The notes beneath the pieces are model-generated. The model had not been told where the DNA came from and ran no database searches. It was given only the letters and a program-made list of their open reading frames with translations. Both the position numbers and the translations under genes were made by a program. A stretch of DNA of 64,000 nt from Pseudoprimorskyibacter insulae. Lineage in GTDB: Bacteria; Pseudomonadota; Alphaproteobacteria; Rhodobacterales; Rhodobacteraceae. Shown here piece by piece: positions 33,971-45,302 of this stretch; position 1 is the stretch's first letter, and the number at the start of each line of letters is the position of its first letter. The DNA is taken from NCBI RefSeq assembly GCF_900302505.1, contig NZ_OMOJ01000001.1:992001-1056000 (forward strand), read 5' to 3'.

Positions 33971-34029
33971 GAGCTTGATCCCCCCGCAGTGTACTGGAAC
34001 CCCCTTTCGGGGATGGATGTGGTGAGACG

Positions 34030-36252
34030 ATGCCCGACCTGCTGATCGAACTGTTCTCTGAGGAAATCCCGGCCCGTATGCAGGCGCGTGCGGCTGAGGA
34101 TTTGAAAAAGCGCGTGACCGATGGTCTGGTTGAGGCGGGTTTGACCTATGTCGGGGCCGCAGCCTTTTCGACGCCGCGGCGTCTGACGCTGACCGTGCAG
34201 GGCCTGCTGGCCGAAAGCCCGACCCTGCGCGAAGAGCGCAAAGGCCCGCGTGTCGATGCGCCCGAGAAGGCGATTGAGGGCTTTTTGCGCGGTGCGGGTC
34301 TGACCCGCGACCAGCTTGAAGAGCGGGATGAGAAAAAGGGCAAGGTGTTTTACGCTGTGATCGAAAAGCCGGGTCGCCCGGCGGCTGAGATCATTGCCGA
34401 AGTGCTGGATGCAACCATCCGCAACTTCCCCTGGCCCAAGTCGATGCGCTGGGGGGCAAGCAGCCTTCGTTGGGTGCGTCCGCTGCACCGGATCACCTGC
34501 GTGCTGTCCGATGAGGGCGGCGCCGAGGTGGTGCCCTTCGAGATTGAGGGCATCAAGGCCGGGAACCAGACCGAGGGCCATCGTTTCATGGCGCCGGGCG
34601 CGATCACTGTGTCCGGCTTTGAGGACTATGAGGCCAAGCTGAAGCGCGCATTCGTGGTGTTGAACCCCGAGGAACGCGTCGAGATGATTTGGCAGGAGGC
34701 CACCAATCAGGCTTTCGCCAATGGTCTGGAAGTGGTCGAGGATCGCGGCCTTTTGGCCGAGGTCGCGGGGCTGGTGGAGTGGCCCGTGGTGCTGATGGGC
34801 AAAATTGGCGAGGCGTTTCTTGGCCTGCCGCCCGAGGTGCTGCAAACCTCGATGAAAGAGCATCAGAAGTTCTTCAGCGTCAAGAACCCCAAAACGGGCC
34901 GGATTGAGCGCTTTATCACCGTTGCCAACCGCGAGACCCGTGACAATGGGGCGACCATTCTGGCGGGCAACCAAAAGGTTCTGTCGGCGCGTCTGTCGGA
35001 TGCTAAGTTCTTCTGGGAAAACGATTTGCGCGTGGCGCAGCGTCAGGGGCTTGAGGCCTGGACTGATCGCCTTGCCAATGTGACCTTCCACAATAAGATG
35101 GGCTCGCAGCGCGACCGTATCGCGCGCTTCACCGCGCTGGCGGGCGAATTGGCGGCTGTGACCGGGGCCGACGCGGCGCTGGCCAAGCAGGCCGCCACCG
35201 TGGCCAAGGCCGATCTATCGTCGGAGATGGTCTACGAATTCCCCGAGCTTCAGGGCCTGATGGGCCGCTATTACGCCGAAGCTGCGGGCCTGCCCGCCGA
35301 GGTGGCGAACGCCTGCCAGGAACACTGGTCGCCGCTTGGCCCGTCGGACGATGTCCCGACCGCGCCGGTGTCTGCCACCGTGGCCTTGGCCGACAAGCTG
35401 GATACGCTGACCGGCTTCTGGGCGATTGATGAAAAACCGACCGGGTCCAAAGACCCCTACGCGCTGCGCCGCGCCGCGCTGGGTGTGATCCGGCTGGTGC
35501 TGGTGAATGATCTGCGCATGCATCTGGACCGCTTTGTCGACGCGCAACTGCTGCGCCACCAGATCGCGGCCAATGGCGATGCCGAAGAGGCGCTGAAAGA
35601 AGAACTGCTGCGCGAAATTGCCGAACATGGCGTGTTCGGCGCAGCCGTGCGCACGGTGCTAGAGCGTTTGGACGGTGATGCGCCCGAATGGGTTGGCCAG
35701 ATTGTCGAGCATAAGCCCGACACCAGTGACGACCTGCTGGCGTTCATCCACGACCGTCTTAAGGTCTTCCTGCGCGATGAAGGCGTGCGTCACGACGTGA
35801 TCGACGCGTCGCTGGCGATGCCGGGCAAGGATGATCTGACGCAGCTGGTCAAACGCGCCCGCGCGCTGTCGGATATGCTGGGCACTGAGGATGGCACGAA
35901 CCTTGTGCAGGGCTTCAAGCGGGCCAACAATATTCTGACGCAAGCCGAGGAAAAAGACGGGGTCGAATACTCGTTCGGGGCGGATGTGAAATTTGCCGAA
36001 GACGACGCCGAAAAGGCCTTGTTTGCCGCGCTGGATGCGGCTGAGGCCGAAATCGCCCCGGCAATGAAGGCCGAGGATTTCGCAGCGGCAATGTCGGCGA
36101 TGGCGGGTCTGCGCCCGGCGGTCGATGCCTTCTTTGAGGCGGTGCAGGTCAATTCGGACAACGAAGTGCTGCGCCGCAACCGTCTGAACCTTCTCAGCCG
36201 CATTCGCCAGATCTGTCTGAGCGTTGCCGATCTGACCAAGATCGAAGGCTAA
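34030..36252 (+). CDS. glyS: Glycyl-tRNA synthetase beta subunit
   Basis: The 740-residue protein begins with DLLIELFSEEIPAR, the GlyS signature. It has the central HD-like region and a C-terminal anticodon-binding domain (about 600-735). Length is slightly over that of E. coli GlyS (689). It works with GlyQ. Confidence 0.96.
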   Translation: MPDLLIELFSEEIPARMQARAAEDLKKRVTDGLVEAGLTYVGAAAFSTPRRLTLTVQGLLAESPTLREERKGPRVDAPEKAIEGFLRGAGLTRDQLEERDEKKGKVFYAVIEKPGRPAAEIIAEVLDATIRNFPWPKSMRWGASSLRWVRPLHRITCVLSDEGGAEVVPFEIEGIKAGNQTEGHRFMAPGAITVSGFEDYEAKLKRAFVVLNPEERVEMIWQEATNQAFANGLEVVEDRGLLAEVAGLVEWPVVLMGKIGEAFLGLPPEVLQTSMKEHQKFFSVKNPKTGRIERFITVANRETRDNGATILAGNQKVLSARLSDAKFFWENDLRVAQRQGLEAWTDRLANVTFHNKMGSQRDRIARFTALAGELAAVTGADAALAKQAATVAKADLSSEMVYEFPELQGLMGRYYAEAAGLPAEVANACQEHWSPLGPSDDVPTAPVSATVALADKLDTLTGFWAIDEKPTGSKDPYALRRAALGVIRLVLVNDLRMHLDRFVDAQLLRHQIAANGDAEEALKEELLREIAEHGVFGAAVRTVLERLDGDAPEWVGQIVEHKPDTSDDLLAFIHDRLKVFLRDEGVRHDVIDASLAMPGKDDLTQLVKRARALSDMLGTEDGTNLVQGFKRANNILTQAEEKDGVEYSFGADVKFAEDDAEKALFAALDAAEAEIAPAMKAEDFAAAMSAMAGLRPAVDAFFEAVQVNSDNEVLRRNRLNLLSRIRQICLSVADLTKIEG

Positions 36253-36384
36253 TGGCTGGGGCCGGTCCGGGGATTGCCCGGACTGGCCGGCCTCATGTCA
36301 AGTCGCACGCGACATGAGACAAGCTGCGGGCTTGCTTGATGCGGGAAGGCGCGTATTCTGCGCAAACCTTGCAGGAGCGCCGCA

Positions 36385-38946
36385 GTGCAGAATACCCCCT
36401 TTGATACCCCGGACGTCACGCTGATCACCCCGACGGCCACGGTGGCAACGCCCACCCATGGCGGCCGGGCGAAATGTTTGCAGCGACTGGTCCGTCTGAA
36501 CCTGCCGGTGCCGCAAACCGTGGCGCTGTCCTTTTCTACGGTGCATCAGATCGCGACCGGCGTCTTGCCGGATGTGGATGGGATTCTGCAACGGTTCAAG
36601 GACGGGTGCTTGCTCTGTGTGCGGCCATCGTCCGAAGATCCCGACTGGGGCGGGCCGGGGGCGGTGCTGAACATCGGGATGAACGATGCGCGGTTTGTCG
36701 AACTGTCGGACCGCATTGGCGCAGATGCAGCCGCCCAGATCTACAAGCGGTTTGTGCAAACCTACGCAATCCACGTGGCGCGGCTCGACCCGGATATCTT
36801 TGACGACATCGCCGATGATGGACAGATCGGGCTGGGCCAATCGCTGCGTGCCTATGAAGACGAGGCCGAGGAAGGCTTTCCGCAATCGCCCGCCCGCCAA
36901 TTGGCCGAGGTGCTGCGATCCATGGCGCGGGCTTGGGAAGGCACGACCGCACGTCTGCTGCGTCAGGCCAAAGGTGCACCGATGGATGCGGGCCTTGGGC
37001 TGGTGGTGCAGGAAATGGCGCTGGGTCTGGGTCAAGGTGAATGCGGATCGGGTGTCTTGCAACTGGTCAACAGCCGAACGGGCGAAAACCAGATCACCGG
37101 GCGTTACCTTAGCCAAAGTCAGGGGCGCGAAGCCTTGGACGGCGGCACACGTGCGTTGTTTCTGGAACGCGATCCGCGTGGCCCGTCGCTGGAAGAACTG
37201 GCACCTGAGGCATTTGCCGAGTTGAACGCCCATGCCGCCCTGATGCGCCAGCGGCTGCGCGAGGAAATGCAGATCGAATTCACCATTGAAAACGGTGAGT
37301 TGCACATTCTGGACGGCGTGCGGGCCAAGCGCAGCCCGCAAGCTGCAGTGCGCATCTCTGTGGCCTTGGCCGAAGATGGGATCATCCCCCGGCATGAGGC
37401 GCTGCTGCGGGTCGATCCTCATGCGCTGACCGAATTGCTGCACCGTCAGGTGGCCGATGATGCCGACCGCGATGTTCTGGGGGCGGGGATTGCCGCCAGC
37501 CCCGGCGCTGCAACCGGCAGGATTGTTTTTACCGCCGCCGATGCGCAGGCCAGCGCCGCGAGGGGCGAAGCGTGTATTCTGGTGCGCCGCGAAACCGCGC
37601 CCGAGGACATTCGCGGCATGCACGCTGCCAGCGCCATTCTGACCGAACGCGGCGGCATGACCAGCCACGCAGCGGTGATCGGGCGGGGCATGGGCCTGCC
37701 ATGCATCGTGGGCGCGGCCCGGATGAAATTTCACGTCCAACGCAAGAAATTGATCAGCGAGGACGGTCGCAGCCTCAGCGAAGGCGACATCATCACCATC
37801 GACGGCACATCTGGGCAGATCTTGGCTGGCGCGCCGAAAATGGTCGAAGCAGCGCAGGATGACGTGTTCCGCACCTTGATGTCTTGGGCCGATGCCGAAC
37901 GCGATATCGGCGTTCGGGCGAATGCCGACACGCCCGCCGACGCCCAAACCGCCCGCAACTTCGACGCGCAGGGGATCGGGCTGTGCCGGACCGAACATAT
38001 GTTCTTCGAAGAAGACCGCCTGACCCCAATGCGAGAGATGATCTTTGCCAATAGCGCTCAGGATCGCAAAGCCACGCTTGCCTTGATTTTGCCGATGCAA
38101 CGCGCTGACTTTACGGAACTTTTCCGCATTATGCAGGGCCAGCCCGTCTGCATCCGCCTGTTCGATCCACCCTTGCACGAATTCCTGCCGCATGACCGCG
38201 CCGGGCTGCGCGACATGGCCGAGGCGCTGGATATGCCTGTGTCCGAAGTGACGCGCCGGGTCGAATCCATGGGCGAATACAATCCGATGCTGGGGATGCG
38301 CGGCGTGCGCCTTGGCGTGACGGTCCCTGAGATCTACGACATGCAGGCCCGCGCGATCTTTGAGGCGACTTTGGACGCCAGCCGCGACGGCGCGCCCGTG
38401 GTGCCTGAGATCATGATCCCGCTGGTATCAGCCAAACGCGAAGTTGAGATCGTGCGCACCCGCATCGATGCGGTCGCGGCGGCGGTGCGCAACGAACGGG
38501 GCAAGGATTTCACCTACCGCCTCGGCGTGATGGCCGAAACGCCGCGTGCCTGTCTGCGGGCCGAGGAAATCGCCCAGCACGCGCATTTCCTGTCCTTCGG
38601 AACAAATGACCTGACACAGATGACCTACGGCCTGTCCCGCGATGACGCCGGGCGCTTTATGTCGGACTATGTCAAACTGGGCGTCTTCAACGAAGATCCG
38701 TTCCACGTGCTGGACACCGATGGGGTCGGAGAACTGGTCAAACTGGGCGTCCAAAGGGGCCGCGCGGGCCGCGAAGGCATCACCATGAGCGTCTGCGGAG
38801 AGCACGGCGGCAACCCCGAATCTATCGCGTTTTGCCGGGCTGTTGGGGTGGATTATGTGTCTTGTTCGCCGTTTCGAGTGCCAATCGCACGGCTTTCGGC
38901 GGCGCAACTGGCGATCCGCGACAAGATGGAATCCGGAAAATATTGA
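36385..38946 (+). CDS. PEP-utilising enzyme related to pyruvate phosphate dikinase
   Basis: The 853-residue protein aligns with PPDK over its length. It has the phosphohistidine motif GGMTSHAAV (H428), a TIENGELHIL block (about 300-309), a C-terminal PEP-binding barrel with CRTEHMFF, and SVCGEHGG carrying the catalytic Cys. The ATP-grasp N-terminal region is altered. The GGKGANL-type motif reads GGRAKCL, and SVRSGARASMPG reads CVRPSSEDPDWGG. Phosphotransfer between PEP and the swivelling His is probably kept; use of ATP is doubtful. It lies 132 bases after glyS. Confidence 0.82.
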   Translation: MQNTPFDTPDVTLITPTATVATPTHGGRAKCLQRLVRLNLPVPQTVALSFSTVHQIATGVLPDVDGILQRFKDGCLLCVRPSSEDPDWGGPGAVLNIGMNDARFVELSDRIGADAAAQIYKRFVQTYAIHVARLDPDIFDDIADDGQIGLGQSLRAYEDEAEEGFPQSPARQLAEVLRSMARAWEGTTARLLRQAKGAPMDAGLGLVVQEMALGLGQGECGSGVLQLVNSRTGENQITGRYLSQSQGREALDGGTRALFLERDPRGPSLEELAPEAFAELNAHAALMRQRLREEMQIEFTIENGELHILDGVRAKRSPQAAVRISVALAEDGIIPRHEALLRVDPHALTELLHRQVADDADRDVLGAGIAASPGAATGRIVFTAADAQASAARGEACILVRRETAPEDIRGMHAASAILTERGGMTSHAAVIGRGMGLPCIVGAARMKFHVQRKKLISEDGRSLSEGDIITIDGTSGQILAGAPKMVEAAQDDVFRTLMSWADAERDIGVRANADTPADAQTARNFDAQGIGLCRTEHMFFEEDRLTPMREMIFANSAQDRKATLALILPMQRADFTELFRIMQGQPVCIRLFDPPLHEFLPHDRAGLRDMAEALDMPVSEVTRRVESMGEYNPMLGMRGVRLGVTVPEIYDMQARAIFEATLDASRDGAPVVPEIMIPLVSAKREVEIVRTRIDAVAAAVRNERGKDFTYRLGVMAETPRACLRAEEIAQHAHFLSFGTNDLTQMTYGLSRDDAGRFMSDYVKLGVFNEDPFHVLDTDGVGELVKLGVQRGRAGREGITMSVCGEHGGNPESIAFCRAVGVDYVSCSPFRVPIARLSAAQLAIRDKMESGKY

Positions 38947-39076
38947 ATGAAATTATAGAAACTTTGCAAAAATCCGCTTGTGTGGCGGCACAGCAACTTT
39001 ACCCAAGGACTTTTTCTTCTTAGACCCCAGCCCTGTACGGGGGGTTGTTAAGTTGTCTGATGAAAGGGTCTTCAAG

Positions 39077-39703
39077 ATGCGAAATGTCTTCGCGGTCACT
39101 CTGGTTGCCATGTTGGCAGCCACGCAGTCGATGGCAGAGCTTCCGTCCTACGACGCATCTCGTTTGGTCGAACTGGAACAATGGGGCTTGAAAGGCGTAT
39201 CCGCCTCGCGCCTCGAAAAGCTGTCCAAGGGCACTGGGCCCGAAGATCTGCACTACTCGCGCGATTGGCTGCAAGAGCTGCCGTCGGCCCAAGGCGGACG
39301 AGAATGGGAATGCCTTGCCGAAGCGCTCTACTTCGAGGCGCGCGGCGAAACGGTCAAAGGGCAGTTTGCCGTGGCCGAGGTGATCATGAACCGGGTGGAC
39401 AGCCAACGCTTTCCCAATTCGGTTTGCGGTGTGGTCAATCAGGGAACAGGGCGCAAATTCGCCTGTCAGTTCACCTATACCTGCGATGGCCGGGCCGAGG
39501 TGATCAATGAACCCGGTGCCTTCGATCAGGTTGGCAAGGTTGCCATGGTCATGTTGTCCGGCGCACCGCGCCCGTTGACCAAAGGCGCAACCTACTATCA
39601 CACCACTGCGGTCAAACCGTCCTGGTCCAGCCGCTTTGCCAAAACGGCGACGATTGGCGTGCATCAATTCTATCGCGCCGCGACCCGCGTCAGCCAGAAC
39701 TGA
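39077..39703 (+). CDS. Cell wall hydrolase, SleB type
   Basis: The 208-residue protein has a signal peptide (1-22, SMA-E) and a SleB/Hydrolase_2 domain with the catalytic Glu in ALYFEARGE (about 92-100), plus VIMNRVDS and the TYYHT region near the end. It should cut glycan strands in the periplasm as a lytic transglycosylase. AAAGGG lies eight bases before the ATG. Confidence 0.88.
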   Translation: MRNVFAVTLVAMLAATQSMAELPSYDASRLVELEQWGLKGVSASRLEKLSKGTGPEDLHYSRDWLQELPSAQGGREWECLAEALYFEARGETVKGQFAVAEVIMNRVDSQRFPNSVCGVVNQGTGRKFACQFTYTCDGRAEVINEPGAFDQVGKVAMVMLSGAPRPLTKGATYYHTTAVKPSWSSRFAKTATIGVHQFYRAATRVSQN

Positions 39704-39775
39704 CCGGTGCTGGTTGACCTCTGAAGTCATCCGTCGCAGGGTGCGCCTCCGATCCGTGCTGACGAGGGGCGCACC

Positions 39776-40702
39776 ATGACATCCGAAATCCATCAGGCTT
39801 TTGCACACCCTGAGGCGCGTTCTGCTGCGTCGGCCGGGGATGCGCCTTTGGACCGGATTTCCGTGCGGGACCATGTGGTCGCGGTTGAGATCGGCGCGTT
39901 TCAGGCCGAGCGTGGTAAAACCCAGCGCGTTAGCTTTAACATCGTGGTCGAGGTGCAGCCACTGTCGGCGGATCTGAACGACGATGTCGATCGCATCCTG
40001 AGCTATGACCGCGTCACCGAAGCCATCGCGCATGAGCTGGCCGCCGAACGGCTGAACCTGCTGGAAACGCTGGCGGAACGGATCGCCGATCGCATTCTGT
40101 ATGAGCCTCAGGCCGTAAGGGTCTTTATTCGCATCGAAAAACTGGATCGCGGCCCCTATGCGCTAGGCGTTGAAATTGTCCGCACCGAGCGTGATGCCGC
40201 CCGTCGCAGGGCCGAAGATCAACTGGATGTGCCGCATCCGCGTGTGGTGTATCTGTCCAATGCGGCGATGGCCTCTGAAAACCTGCCCAAGTGGCTGGAT
40301 GGGTTGCAGGCGCAGGACGCGCCGGTGATCCTATGTGTGGGCGGCCCCGACGTCGCCCCGCCCAAGGCGGGGCATCCCATGGCGCAGCGGCGGATTGACC
40401 TTCTGGCGATTGAACAAAACGCATGGGTTCTGGCCGCCCGCGATCCGCGCTGTGTGGTCGTGGCCACCCGGACAGAACTGGATTGGGCGATGAAACACGG
40501 TCAAATCTCGGTCTGGGCCCCGTCCAAAGTGGTCCTTGATTCGGTCGAGGGGCCGTCGAATCTGCCGCGTGAATCGGTGGCTTTGGCCGCGTGGGTCGGT
40601 CAAGAATTGGCCGCACGAGAACTGGTCATTGTGGGCGCAGAACCGCCCAAAGACGGGCAAATTTCCGCGCGTTCCGTGCCACTGGATAGCGCCACAATCT
40701 GA
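39776..40702 (+). CDS. folB: Dihydroneopterin aldolase with C-terminal extension
   Basis: The 308-residue protein has a FolB domain at about residues 25-142, with the active-site Glu in VVAVEIGAFQAER and a conserved ETLAERIA helix. It produces 6-hydroxymethyl-dihydropterin for folate. A further 160 residues form an alpha/beta region that I cannot assign. Normal FolB is about 120 residues, so this is a fusion. folP follows after 40 bases. Confidence 0.88.
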   Translation: MTSEIHQAFAHPEARSAASAGDAPLDRISVRDHVVAVEIGAFQAERGKTQRVSFNIVVEVQPLSADLNDDVDRILSYDRVTEAIAHELAAERLNLLETLAERIADRILYEPQAVRVFIRIEKLDRGPYALGVEIVRTERDAARRRAEDQLDVPHPRVVYLSNAAMASENLPKWLDGLQAQDAPVILCVGGPDVAPPKAGHPMAQRRIDLLAIEQNAWVLAARDPRCVVVATRTELDWAMKHGQISVWAPSKVVLDSVEGPSNLPRESVALAAWVGQELAARELVIVGAEPPKDGQISARSVPLDSATI

Positions 40703-40742
40703 GTGCTTGCCAAAGGCGGGTCGTTTGGCGCATTAGCCAAAT

Positions 40743-41759
40743 ATGACGTACTATTACCGAGCGCTTGTTCAGTCTCACTCTATTCGGCCCGCCGATGCGC
40801 TGCCTGTTGCAGGCGGCTGGGGCTGGTTTACCCATGCAGAACGGCTATGCCGAACCGAGGACACGGTTGTCCTGCATCAGTCGGACTTGCCCGCCGATAT
40901 TCGCGATTCCATCGCTCAGCCAAGGGCTGCCGTGGCCGGGATGTCGATGGATCGTCCGCGCATCATGGGCATTCTGAATGTCACCCCCGATAGCTTTTCC
41001 GACGGCGGCCAGCACGAAGTGCCGGCGCAAGCGGTGCAGCGCGGCATTCAACTGGTGCGCGACGGGGCGGATATGATCGACGTGGGCGGCGAAAGCACGC
41101 GCCCCGGTGCTACGACCATCTCGATCCCGGCGGAAATCGCCCGGACGGAACCGGTGATCCGGGCGCTGCGCCATGCCATGTCCGTGCCGATCTCAATCGA
41201 CACCCGCAAAGGTCGGGTGGCTGAGGCCGCCTATGAGGCTGGGGCCTCGTTGGTCAATGATGTGTCGGGCTTTTCCTATGACCGGGCGCTTGGCCCGTTC
41301 TGTGCCTCGGCCAAAGTGCCGGTCTGCGTGATGCATGCGCAGGGCGATCCCGAAACAATGCAGGAAAACCCGCGCTACGATAGCGTCTTGCTGGACGTCT
41401 ATGATTTTCTGGCCGCGCAATTGGTATTTCTGGAAGGCATCGGCATTCCGCGCGACCGGGTCTGGGTCGATCCGGGCATCGGTTTTGGCAAAACGCAGGC
41501 CCATAACTTGGAACTGCTCAACCGGCTGAGCCTGTTCCATTCGCTGGGCTGCGCGATCCTGCTGGGCGTATCCCGCAAGAAATTCATCGGCACGATTTCC
41601 GGCGTCAGCACCCCGTCAGACCGGGTGCTTGGCTCTGTCTCGGTGGCGCTGGCCGGGGTGGCGCAGGGCGTGCAGGTGGTGCGCGTGCATGACGTGCGCG
41701 AAACCAGGCAGGCCCTTAGCCTTTGGGAAGCGGTTCAGAACGGCGCTTGGCCCCTGTAA
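40743..41759 (+). CDS. folP: Dihydropteroate synthase
   Basis: The 338-residue protein is FolP, with GILNVTPDSFSDGG (about 76-89), the VGGESTRPGA block and GVSRKKFIG. It joins p-aminobenzoate to the pterin from the FolB branch. The first 70 residues are an extension seen in Roseobacter homologues. Its 3' end overlaps the convergent DMT transporter gene by 44 bases. Confidence 0.95.
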   Translation: MTYYYRALVQSHSIRPADALPVAGGWGWFTHAERLCRTEDTVVLHQSDLPADIRDSIAQPRAAVAGMSMDRPRIMGILNVTPDSFSDGGQHEVPAQAVQRGIQLVRDGADMIDVGGESTRPGATTISIPAEIARTEPVIRALRHAMSVPISIDTRKGRVAEAAYEAGASLVNDVSGFSYDRALGPFCASAKVPVCVMHAQGDPETMQENPRYDSVLLDVYDFLAAQLVFLEGIGIPRDRVWVDPGIGFGKTQAHNLELLNRLSLFHSLGCAILLGVSRKKFIGTISGVSTPSDRVLGSVSVALAGVAQGVQVVRVHDVRETRQALSLWEAVQNGAWPL

Positions 41760-42675
41760 ACAGGCGGGTCAGCGCGCCGTATTGGCTTAGGCCCATGCCC
41801 GCCAAGATCAGCACCAGCGCCCATTTCAGGCTTGGGGGGAACGGCTCGTTCAGAACGATGGCCCCAAGGATGATCGACAGGATCGGCACCTGATAGTTGA
41901 CCAGCCCCATGAACACCGGCCCGGCGCTGCGGATGATCACGATGCGCAGCAAGTTGGCGGCGGCGGTGGGCAGCATCCCCAGCAGAACCACCCAGAACAG
42001 CGTAATCCCATCGGCGGCAGGCGGCAGCCCTTCGGTGATCAGGGCCACGGGGATCACAATGATACAGCCAAGGATGAAGGTCGCAGCGGTCAGGCCCACT
42101 GGGTCAATCGGTGGCAGGCGGCGCACGACGATCGAACTGATCGCGTAGCAGGCGGCGGCCCCAAGGCAGGCCAGACGGCCCCAAAGCTCTAGCGCCTCAC
42201 CCGATGAGGCAAAGGCGCCGGGGCCAACCAGAACAAGGATGCCCGCGAAGCCGATGACAAAGCCGATGGTCCGGCGCGTGGTCATCTTTTCGCCCGGCAC
42301 AAAGAAATGTGCCAGCGGCAGCACCATCAGCACCACGGCGGCCATGGAAATCCCCGCAAAGCCCGAGGTGACATATTCCAGCCCCCAACACAGCAGCATG
42401 AAGGGAATGGCGGTGGTCAGGCTGGTTGCGATGAACAGGGCAGGCCAATCCCGCGCGTCGGTCAGAAACAGCTTGCCGCCCCGCACCGCCCAGACCGCAC
42501 CCGCCAGAACGGCGGCAAAGCCGATCCGGCCCGCAGCCAGCCACATGGGCGTGATGCCGCGCAGCGCCAGTTCCATCACCATAAAGGTCGACCCCCAGAC
42601 GATGGCCAAGGCGAATAGCATGATCCAACTGCGGGCGGTGATGTCAGGGGTGTCGGACATGAAACAGGCTTTCAT
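41716..42675 (-). CDS. DMT superfamily transporter (EamA)
   Basis: The 319-residue protein has ten membrane helices in two EamA repeats, with the typical WGSTFMVMELAL start. It is an inner-membrane exporter of unknown metabolites. The ATG at 42675 has a weak ribosome site; the ATG at 42660 is equally possible. Its last 14 codons lie over the end of folP. Confidence 0.85.
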   Translation of the reverse strand: MKACFMSDTPDITARSWIMLFALAIVWGSTFMVMELALRGITPMWLAAGRIGFAAVLAGAVWAVRGGKLFLTDARDWPALFIATSLTTAIPFMLLCWGLEYVTSGFAGISMAAVVLMVLPLAHFFVPGEKMTTRRTIGFVIGFAGILVLVGPGAFASSGEALELWGRLACLGAAACYAISSIVVRRLPPIDPVGLTAATFILGCIIVIPVALITEGLPPAADGITLFWVVLLGMLPTAAANLLRIVIIRSAGPVFMGLVNYQVPILSIILGAIVLNEPFPPSLKWALVLILAGMGLSQYGALTRLFTGAKRRSEPLPKG

Positions 42676-42771
42676 TTATGCCCGTCCGGTGTGACCCGGT
42701 TGGCGGCAAGGCGCAAGTCCCGCGCGGGCCGAATTTGACCGGCCAATAAAATTTGTGCGGGGCCGGGGGTC

Positions 42772-44031
42772 TTAGGCCCGCGCCGCCTCGTCGGCCAATG
42801 TCCATGCCAGACCATCGACCACAGCCGTGAACACGTCCGAGGTTTCCATCCGCGCGTCGGGGCAAAGCGCGGCCATGGCATCCTGCACCATGCGCATCTT
42901 GCTGGACCCGCCGACAAAGATCAGCGTTTGCACCGCCTCTGGAGGCAGGCCCGCCATGGTCAGCGTGTCCTGTGCCGCCTCAATCAACGTCGCACCCGCG
43001 TTGGTCAGCGCGGCATCCAGCGATCCGGGCGAGATTTCGGCCCCAAGCCCCCGCTCGATCATTGTCATGCGGATCATCGCCGTGCCGCCCGTCAGCCCGT
43101 TCGCGCGGATTTTGCCCTTCTCCACGGCGAAGGCCAGCTCATGCCCCAACTCATGCTCCAGCACTTCGGCCAACCGTTTCAGCGGTTGCGGCTCTACCGC
43201 GTCACGGATCAGGGCTGTCACGGCACGGCGGGTGTCGCCGGTGTAGAGGAACGGGATCTTGGCCCAAGTGGCCAGATCGGCAAAGATCGCCACCGGCATC
43301 GGCAGCAGGCCCGCGCCCATTTCGCGCTTCAACTGCCCACCATGGCCAAGAAGCGGCATGGCATGGGCCATTGAAACGGCCTGATCGAAATCCGTCCCGC
43401 CAAGGCGCACACCATGGCTTGCCAGCACCTCGATCCCGCTGTCTTGGCTGCGGAACAGGGTAAAGTCGGACGTACCGCCGCCGATATCGACCACTAGGCC
43501 CAGCTCGCCCTCGCGCGCTTGGGTGCGGCTGGCGCGGGCGGCGGCTTCGGGTTCATTGAGGAAGCGGACATCAGTGAAGCCTGCGGCGTGATAGCAAGCG
43601 CGCAAATCCGCCTCGGCCTGCGCATCGCGGGCGGGATCCTTGGTGTGAAAGTGCACCGGTCGGCCCGACAGGACACCGGTCACGGTCTGGCCCGTCTGCG
43701 CCTCGGCGCGGGATTTGATCCGCACAAGGAAGGCCGTCACGACCTCGGCCAAGGTGCGGCGCTTGCCGCCGATCAGGCGCTTTTCATGGAACAGCGACGT
43801 GCCAAGCACGCTTTTCAGCGCCCGCATATAGCGCCCGTCTTCGCCGTCAATCAGGGCTTCACCCGCCGCCTCGCCAATCAACATCGCGCCGCGATCGTTG
43901 GGAAAGAACACCGCCGTTGGCAGGGTCTCGGCCCCGTCCTCGATCATCAGGCGCTGCAACTGGCCATCTCGCACCACGGCTGCTGCGGAATTCGAGGTGC
44001 CGAAATCAATTCCGAGGGTCAATCCGTCCAT
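42772..44031 (-). CDS. Hsp70-like protein (YegD group)
   Basis: The 419-residue protein has only the actin-like nucleotide-binding domain of Hsp70. It has GIDFGTSNSA (about 7-16), the VVDIGGGTSDF phosphate loop 2 and FVGGSSKMRMV near the end. The peptide-binding domain is missing, as in E. coli YegD. Chaperone function is not established. Confidence 0.87.
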   Translation of the reverse strand: MDGLTLGIDFGTSNSAAAVVRDGQLQRLMIEDGAETLPTAVFFPNDRGAMLIGEAAGEALIDGEDGRYMRALKSVLGTSLFHEKRLIGGKRRTLAEVVTAFLVRIKSRAEAQTGQTVTGVLSGRPVHFHTKDPARDAQAEADLRACYHAAGFTDVRFLNEPEAAARASRTQAREGELGLVVDIGGGTSDFTLFRSQDSGIEVLASHGVRLGGTDFDQAVSMAHAMPLLGHGGQLKREMGAGLLPMPVAIFADLATWAKIPFLYTGDTRRAVTALIRDAVEPQPLKRLAEVLEHELGHELAFAVEKGKIRANGLTGGTAMIRMTMIERGLGAEISPGSLDAALTNAGATLIEAAQDTLTMAGLPPEAVQTLIFVGGSSKMRMVQDAMAALCPDARMETSDVFTAVVDGLAWTLADEAARA

Positions 44032-44090
44032 GACTCAGTCCTGTTTTGAAAGCGCGGTTCGTAGCGCCGGGGGCAGGGCAGCACAATAAG

Positions 44091-44122
44091 AAAAAGGCCC
44101 GCAGCAGATGCCACGGGCCTTT
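44091..44122 (-). terminator. Intrinsic terminator of ilvC
   Basis: A stem AAAGGCCCG/CGGGCCTTT is followed on the minus strand by TTTTTCTTATTG. It lies 23 bases after the ilvC stop. Confidence 0.9.
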
Positions 44123-44144
44123 CACGAGGTGTCTCAGGAGAGAC

Positions 44145-45288
<1,144 letters not shown>

Positions 45289-45302
45289 AATTTGGAGAAA
45301 TC

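Noticed and set aside
33739-35091. 450-codon open frame antisense to glyS
   Set aside because: It is a mirror of GC-rich codon usage in glyS and has no domain.
36298-38193. 631-codon open frame antisense to the PPDK-like gene
   Set aside because: The composition is His/Gln/Arg-rich and it has no ribosome site or recognisable domain, while the opposite strand is clearly coding.
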